Positions 12,274 through 12,371 of a stretch of DNA of 12,371 nt are shown here, in pieces. The notes under the pieces were generated by a model. That model saw only the letters and a list, made by a program, of their open reading frames with translations, was not told where the DNA came from and made no database searches. The position numbers and the translations under genes were made by a program. This stretch comes from JBQCHF01 sp051953655. GTDB taxonomy: Bacteria > Actinomycetota > Actinomycetes > Motilibacterales > Motilibacteraceae. Positions within the stretch are counted from its first letter, which is position 1, and every line of letters starts with the position of its first letter. The DNA lies in contig JBQCIO010000337.1 of NCBI GenBank assembly GCA_051953655.1, positions 1 through 12,371 on the forward strand, written 5' to 3'.

Positions 12274-12371
12274 GGGGGGCCCCCCCCCCCCCCCCGTGCG
12301 GGGCGGGGGGGCCCCCCCGGGGGGGGGGGGGGGGGGGGTGTTTTGGCCCCCGGGCTGCGCGGGGGGCGGGG
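12274..12371. other. Low-complexity G/C homopolymer tail, probably an assembly or sequencing artefact
   Basis: From about 12274 the sequence turns into runs of G and C, including 16 C in a row (12280-12295) and 20 G in a row (12319-12338), with one TTTT. No gene, terminator or repeat family is supported. This differs sharply from the balanced high-GC coding sequence that precedes it and looks like low-quality read ends at the edge of a contig. Confidence 0.8.

Overview
This 12.4 kb window has very high G+C content. Its gene repertoire (DUF6325, SHOCT, CsoR/CopZ/CopA, a DesK-type two-component pair, TANNNT-like promoters) points to a high-GC actinobacterium. A member of Geodermatophilaceae (Blastococcus, Modestobacter or Geodermatophilus type) would fit, but that placement is inference and no marker gene here fixes the genus. 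Both ends look like contig ends. The left end breaks inside a duplicated tRNA copy, and the last ~100 bases are implausible G/C homopolymers.

Layout. Bases 1-231 form a large imperfect palindrome: the 5' end of a tRNA on the minus strand faces a complete tRNA-Thr(CGT) on the plus strand, with nearly identical promoters and a 26-bp hairpin between them. A terminator-like hairpin follows the tRNA. Next, on the minus strand, come a DUF6325 gene and a SHOCT-domain gene, then a two-domain glyoxalase-like (VOC) protein. The VOC gene is divergent from a TspO/MBR membrane protein, and the two promoters face each other across 74 bp. A tight plus-strand operon follows, with two CrcB/FluC fluoride-channel subunits flanking a DUF190 protein.

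Convergent to that operon is a minus-strand two-component system, a DesK-like histidine kinase and a NarL-type regulator. The two genes overlap by 4 nt and the regulator seems to start at a rare CTG. Divergent from the kinase is an unrecognised multi-pass membrane protein with a 12-bp minisatellite in its N-terminal coding region. It converges, through a bidirectional terminator, on a minus-strand pair: a 66-aa NfeD-like OB-fold protein followed by a flotillin-like SPFH protein. Divergent from this pair is an unrecognised 120-aa coiled-coil protein. The window ends with a copper-homeostasis cluster, csoR-copZ-copA.

How the genes work together. CsoR senses Cu(I) and probably represses its own cluster through two TAC-N9-GTA sites; CopZ carries Cu(I) to the CopA exporter. 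The CrcB pair probably forms a heterodimeric fluoride channel. The NfeD/flotillin pair is a membrane-microdomain scaffold. The kinase/regulator pair has no obvious linked target. The content is mostly housekeeping and stress-response. I see no CRISPR, phage, transposon or defence system. The less ordinary signals are the tRNA palindrome, the leaderless-type starts, the split Phe-box in the CrcB pair, the CTG start and the operator-like DNA in front of the 120-aa gene.
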